Below the pieces are notes generated by a model. It saw nothing but the letters and a program-made list of their open reading frames with translations. It made no database searches and was not told the origin of the DNA. The position numbers and the translations under genes are program-made. Positions 62,056 through 64,000 of a DNA stretch of 64,000 nt are shown here, in pieces. The stretch is from CBDFKF01 sp965248765 (GTDB lineage Bacteria; Pseudomonadota; Alphaproteobacteria; VGEJ01), in contig CBDFKF010000004.1 of NCBI GenBank assembly GCA_965248765.1, positions 186,001 to 250,000 on the forward strand, in the 5' to 3' direction. How positions within the stretch are numbered: position 1 is the stretch's first letter; the number at the start of each line of letters is the position of its first letter.

Positions 62056-63189
62056 TTAGGAGAGAATTTGCGACAGGAACTCAACCACCTTGAGGTTGAC
62101 GAGATCGTTCCAGGTCACGAATACGACAAGGCACAGAACCATTGCCGCGCCTATGCGGAAGCCGTACTCCATCATACGGTCGCCGAGCGGCCGACCGCGC
62201 AGCGCCTCGATCGCGTAGAAGAGCAGATGGCCGCCGTCCAACATCGGCACCGGGAATAAGTTGATGAGGCCGAGATTGATCGACAGCACGGCGGCGAACG
62301 AGACAAGCGCGACGAGGCCGAGTTGCCACATCTGTCCCGACATCTGGGCGATCCGCACCGGCCCACCGAGCTCTTCGGTCGAGCGTCGGCCCAGGATCAT
62401 CTGCCACACGTAATCGAGCGTTGCCGTGGCCACCGACACGGTCTCGGTGACCGCACGCCACAACGCCGTCGCCGGTCCGAAGCGCACGTACTCGAGACCG
62501 TGGCCGGTGATGCCCAGGCGTCCCACCTGATAGTGATTGCCGAATCGGTCAGTCTCGGACACCAGGCGCGGCGTTGCGGTCAGCATGATCTCTGCGCCGG
62601 CCCGCTCGACGACAGCCGACAGTTCGCGCCCCGGGCTCAAGCTGACAATGCGCTGCATTTCCTGGAAGCGCTCGATGGACGTGTCATCCAATCGGAGCAC
62701 CCGATCGCCGGCCTCAAAGCCGGCGGCGGCGGCGGCGCTGTCGGGAAGCACCTCTCCCACCACCGGCGGCGTAAAGGGCTGGCCGACGAAGACGAACAGA
62801 CCGGCGTAGAGGACGATCGCGAGGAGGAAGTTAGCAGCTGGGCCGGCGACGATCACAGCCGCCCGCTGGCCGAGGCGTTTGTGGTGAAACGAAACTGCCT
62901 GTTCTTCAGGACTTAGCTGTCCAACGTCGCCGGCTGCCATGCTGGCGGCATTGGCATCACCGAAGAAGCGGACATACCCGCCTAGCGGAATCCAGCTGAT
63001 CCGCCAGCGGGTCCCCAGCCGGTCGGTCCAACCATAGAGCTCGCCACCAAAGCCAACCGAGAAAACCTCGATCCGCACGCCGTTGCGACGCGCCACCCAG
63101 TAGTGGCCCATCTCGTGCACGAACACGAGCACCGTCAGCACCAGCAGAAACGGGACGACGTAGTTCCAGATGAAGTCGATCACGGCCAT
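62056..63189 (-). CDS. rseP: Intramembrane zinc metalloprotease RseP
   Basis: Site-2 protease, 377 aa, for regulated intramembrane proteolysis. The zinc motif is H25-E26-x-x-H29 (VHEMGH) in the first helix, followed by the membrane-associated FSVGFGGELYGW and IPLGGYVRFFGD, one PDZ domain (about 115-200, VVGEVLPDSAAAAAGFEAGDRVL), and the C-terminal LFPVPMLDGGHLLFYAIE helix carrying the third zinc ligand Asp. Alphaproteobacterial homologues (MmpA) cleave cell-cycle and stress targets; the substrate here is unknown. Confidence 0.96.
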   Translation of the reverse strand: MAVIDFIWNYVVPFLLVLTVLVFVHEMGHYWVARRNGVRIEVFSVGFGGELYGWTDRLGTRWRISWIPLGGYVRFFGDANAASMAAGDVGQLSPEEQAVSFHHKRLGQRAAVIVAGPAANFLLAIVLYAGLFVFVGQPFTPPVVGEVLPDSAAAAAGFEAGDRVLRLDDTSIERFQEMQRIVSLSPGRELSAVVERAGAEIMLTATPRLVSETDRFGNHYQVGRLGITGHGLEYVRFGPATALWRAVTETVSVATATLDYVWQMILGRRSTEELGGPVRIAQMSGQMWQLGLVALVSFAAVLSINLGLINLFPVPMLDGGHLLFYAIEALRGRPLGDRMMEYGFRIGAAMVLCLVVFVTWNDLVNLKVVEFLSQILS

Positions 63190-63223
63190 CTCGGGGCACC
63201 GACTCGCCTACACTGCGCCCAAC

Positions 63224-64000
63224 TCACGGTCGCGTCAGCAGATCTCGGGCGGCGGCACGCGCGCGGCCATCGACGTATCGGATTTCAGCGAGGTCGGAGG
63301 CACTGTCGTTACGCACGTTCGACAGTGTCTCCTCAACGATGCGCGCGATATCGAGAAACCCAATGCGGCCCGCGAGAAACCCCTGAACGGCGACCTCGTT
63401 GGCAGCGTTGAGGATAGTAGGAGCGGCTCCCCCGCTTTGCAAGGCCTGCCCCGCGAGGCGCAGCGCCGGAAAACGTTCATGATCAGGAGGTTCAAAGGTG
63501 AGCTGGCCGATCTTGGCGAGGTCGAGGCGGGCTGTGGGCGCCGAGATGCGCTCGGGCCACCCGAGTGCGTGGGCGATCGGGGTGCGCATATCCGGCGTAC
63601 CGAGTTGACCGAGCACCGAGCCGTCGATGTAGACGACCATGCTATGAACGACGGATTGAGGATGGATCAGCACCTCGATCCGCTCGGGAGGCAAGCCGAA
63701 GAGGTAATGGGCCTCAATCAGCTCGAGGCCCTTGTTCATGAGGGTCGCCGAGTCGACGGAGATCTTGGCGCCCATGTCCCAGTTGGGATGCGCGATCGCC
63801 TGAGCCGGCGTTACGTCCGCCATCACCGCGCGATCGACGGTCCGGAACGGACCACCCGAGGCCGTAAGAACGACACGTTCGACGGTTTCCGGCTGATCGA
63901 AGTCGAAGACCTGGAATATCGCGTTGTGCTCGGAGTCAACGGGCAGCAAGGTTGCCCCGCAAGAATAGACTTCGTCCATCATCAGTTGACCGGCGCTGAC
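63224..64000 (-). CDS. dxr: 1-deoxy-D-xylulose 5-phosphate reductoisomerase (partial)
   Basis: C-terminal ~258 residues of DXR; the 5' end lies beyond the window. The frame is open to the last base (VSAGQLMMDE). Visible: the catalytic region LPVDSEHNAIFQ, FRTVDRAVMADVTPAQAI, MGAKISVDSATLMNKGLE with metal and substrate ligands, HPQSVVHSMV and ILNAANEVAVQGF. It makes MEP, the substrate of the ispD half of ispDF in this window. rseP follows after 34 bases, the standard dxr-rseP-bamA order. Confidence 0.97.
   Translation of the reverse strand, partial: VSAGQLMMDEVYSCGATLLPVDSEHNAIFQVFDFDQPETVERVVLTASGGPFRTVDRAVMADVTPAQAIAHPNWDMGAKISVDSATLMNKGLELIEAHYLFGLPPERIEVLIHPQSVVHSMVVYIDGSVLGQLGTPDMRTPIAHALGWPERISAPTARLDLAKIGQLTFEPPDHERFPALRLAGQALQSGGAAPTILNAANEVAVQGFLAGRIGFLDIARIVEETLSNVRNDSASDLAEIRYVDGRARAAARDLLTRP

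Overview
This window is a dense, GC-rich stretch of bacterial chromosome and is almost certainly alphaproteobacterial. Evidence includes dusB(nifR3)-ntrB-ntrC-ntrY-ntrX in tandem, fused ispDF, a PdhB with its own lipoyl domain, lpxI in place of lpxH, and a GAAC-N7-GAAC SOS box in front of lexA. Much of the gene order (ppiD, trpD-trpC-moaC-moeA-lexA-comEC, gltX, gltA, lpxB-lpxI-lpxA-fabZ-lpxD-skp-bamA-rseP-dxr) recalls Rhodospirillales-type genomes. That placement is inference from gene order, not from a search.

Layout. 1-431: no recognisable gene. 432-1253: mazG on +. 1265-17350: a long minus-strand run, in transcription order dusB-ntrB-ntrC-ntrY-ntrX (nitrogen control), trkA-trkH (potassium), a D-amino-acid aminotransferase, hfq-hflX, groS-groL with a CIRCE element, and a beta-hydroxyacid dehydrogenase. 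17476-19633: + strand ispDF-pgpA-pncC. 19608-31888: a second minus run, tpiA-secG-pyrG-kdsA-eno-ftsB-pdhA-pdhB-pdhC-lpdA-lipA-coq10-like. It holds lower glycolysis, the complete pyruvate dehydrogenase complex and the lipoyl synthase that matures it. 32009-33895: ppiD on +. 33878-38927: a minus-strand block (polysaccharide-deacetylase-like protein, PomB/PomA-like stator pair, copper ATPase) where trpE and trpG would be expected. 39061-44207: trpD-trpC-moaC-moeA-gst-lexA on +. 44165-46241: comEC broken by two frameshifts. 46338-47747: gltX. 47752-52584: an accessory block (RidA-like, unknown membrane protein, cupin, orphan Tat-exported solute-binding protein, proline-iminopeptidase-like hydrolase, internally deleted glutathionyl-hydroquinone reductase). 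52815-54338: gltA and a small membrane protein. 54393-64000: minus-strand gloA-lpxB-lpxI-lpxA-fabZ-lpxD-skp-bamA-rseP-dxr, covering lipid A synthesis and outer-membrane assembly; dxr runs off the end.

I found no convincing new multi-gene system; most of the window is core genome. The points most worth a second look are a 17-bp palindrome in the dusB-ntrBC leader, a 7-7-7 dyad between copA and trpD, the two accessory blocks that interrupt otherwise conserved gene order (one replacing trpEG), the stator/deacetylase operon, and two decaying genes (comEC and a glutathionyl-hydroquinone reductase). No tRNA, rRNA, IS element, integrase or CRISPR array was seen.
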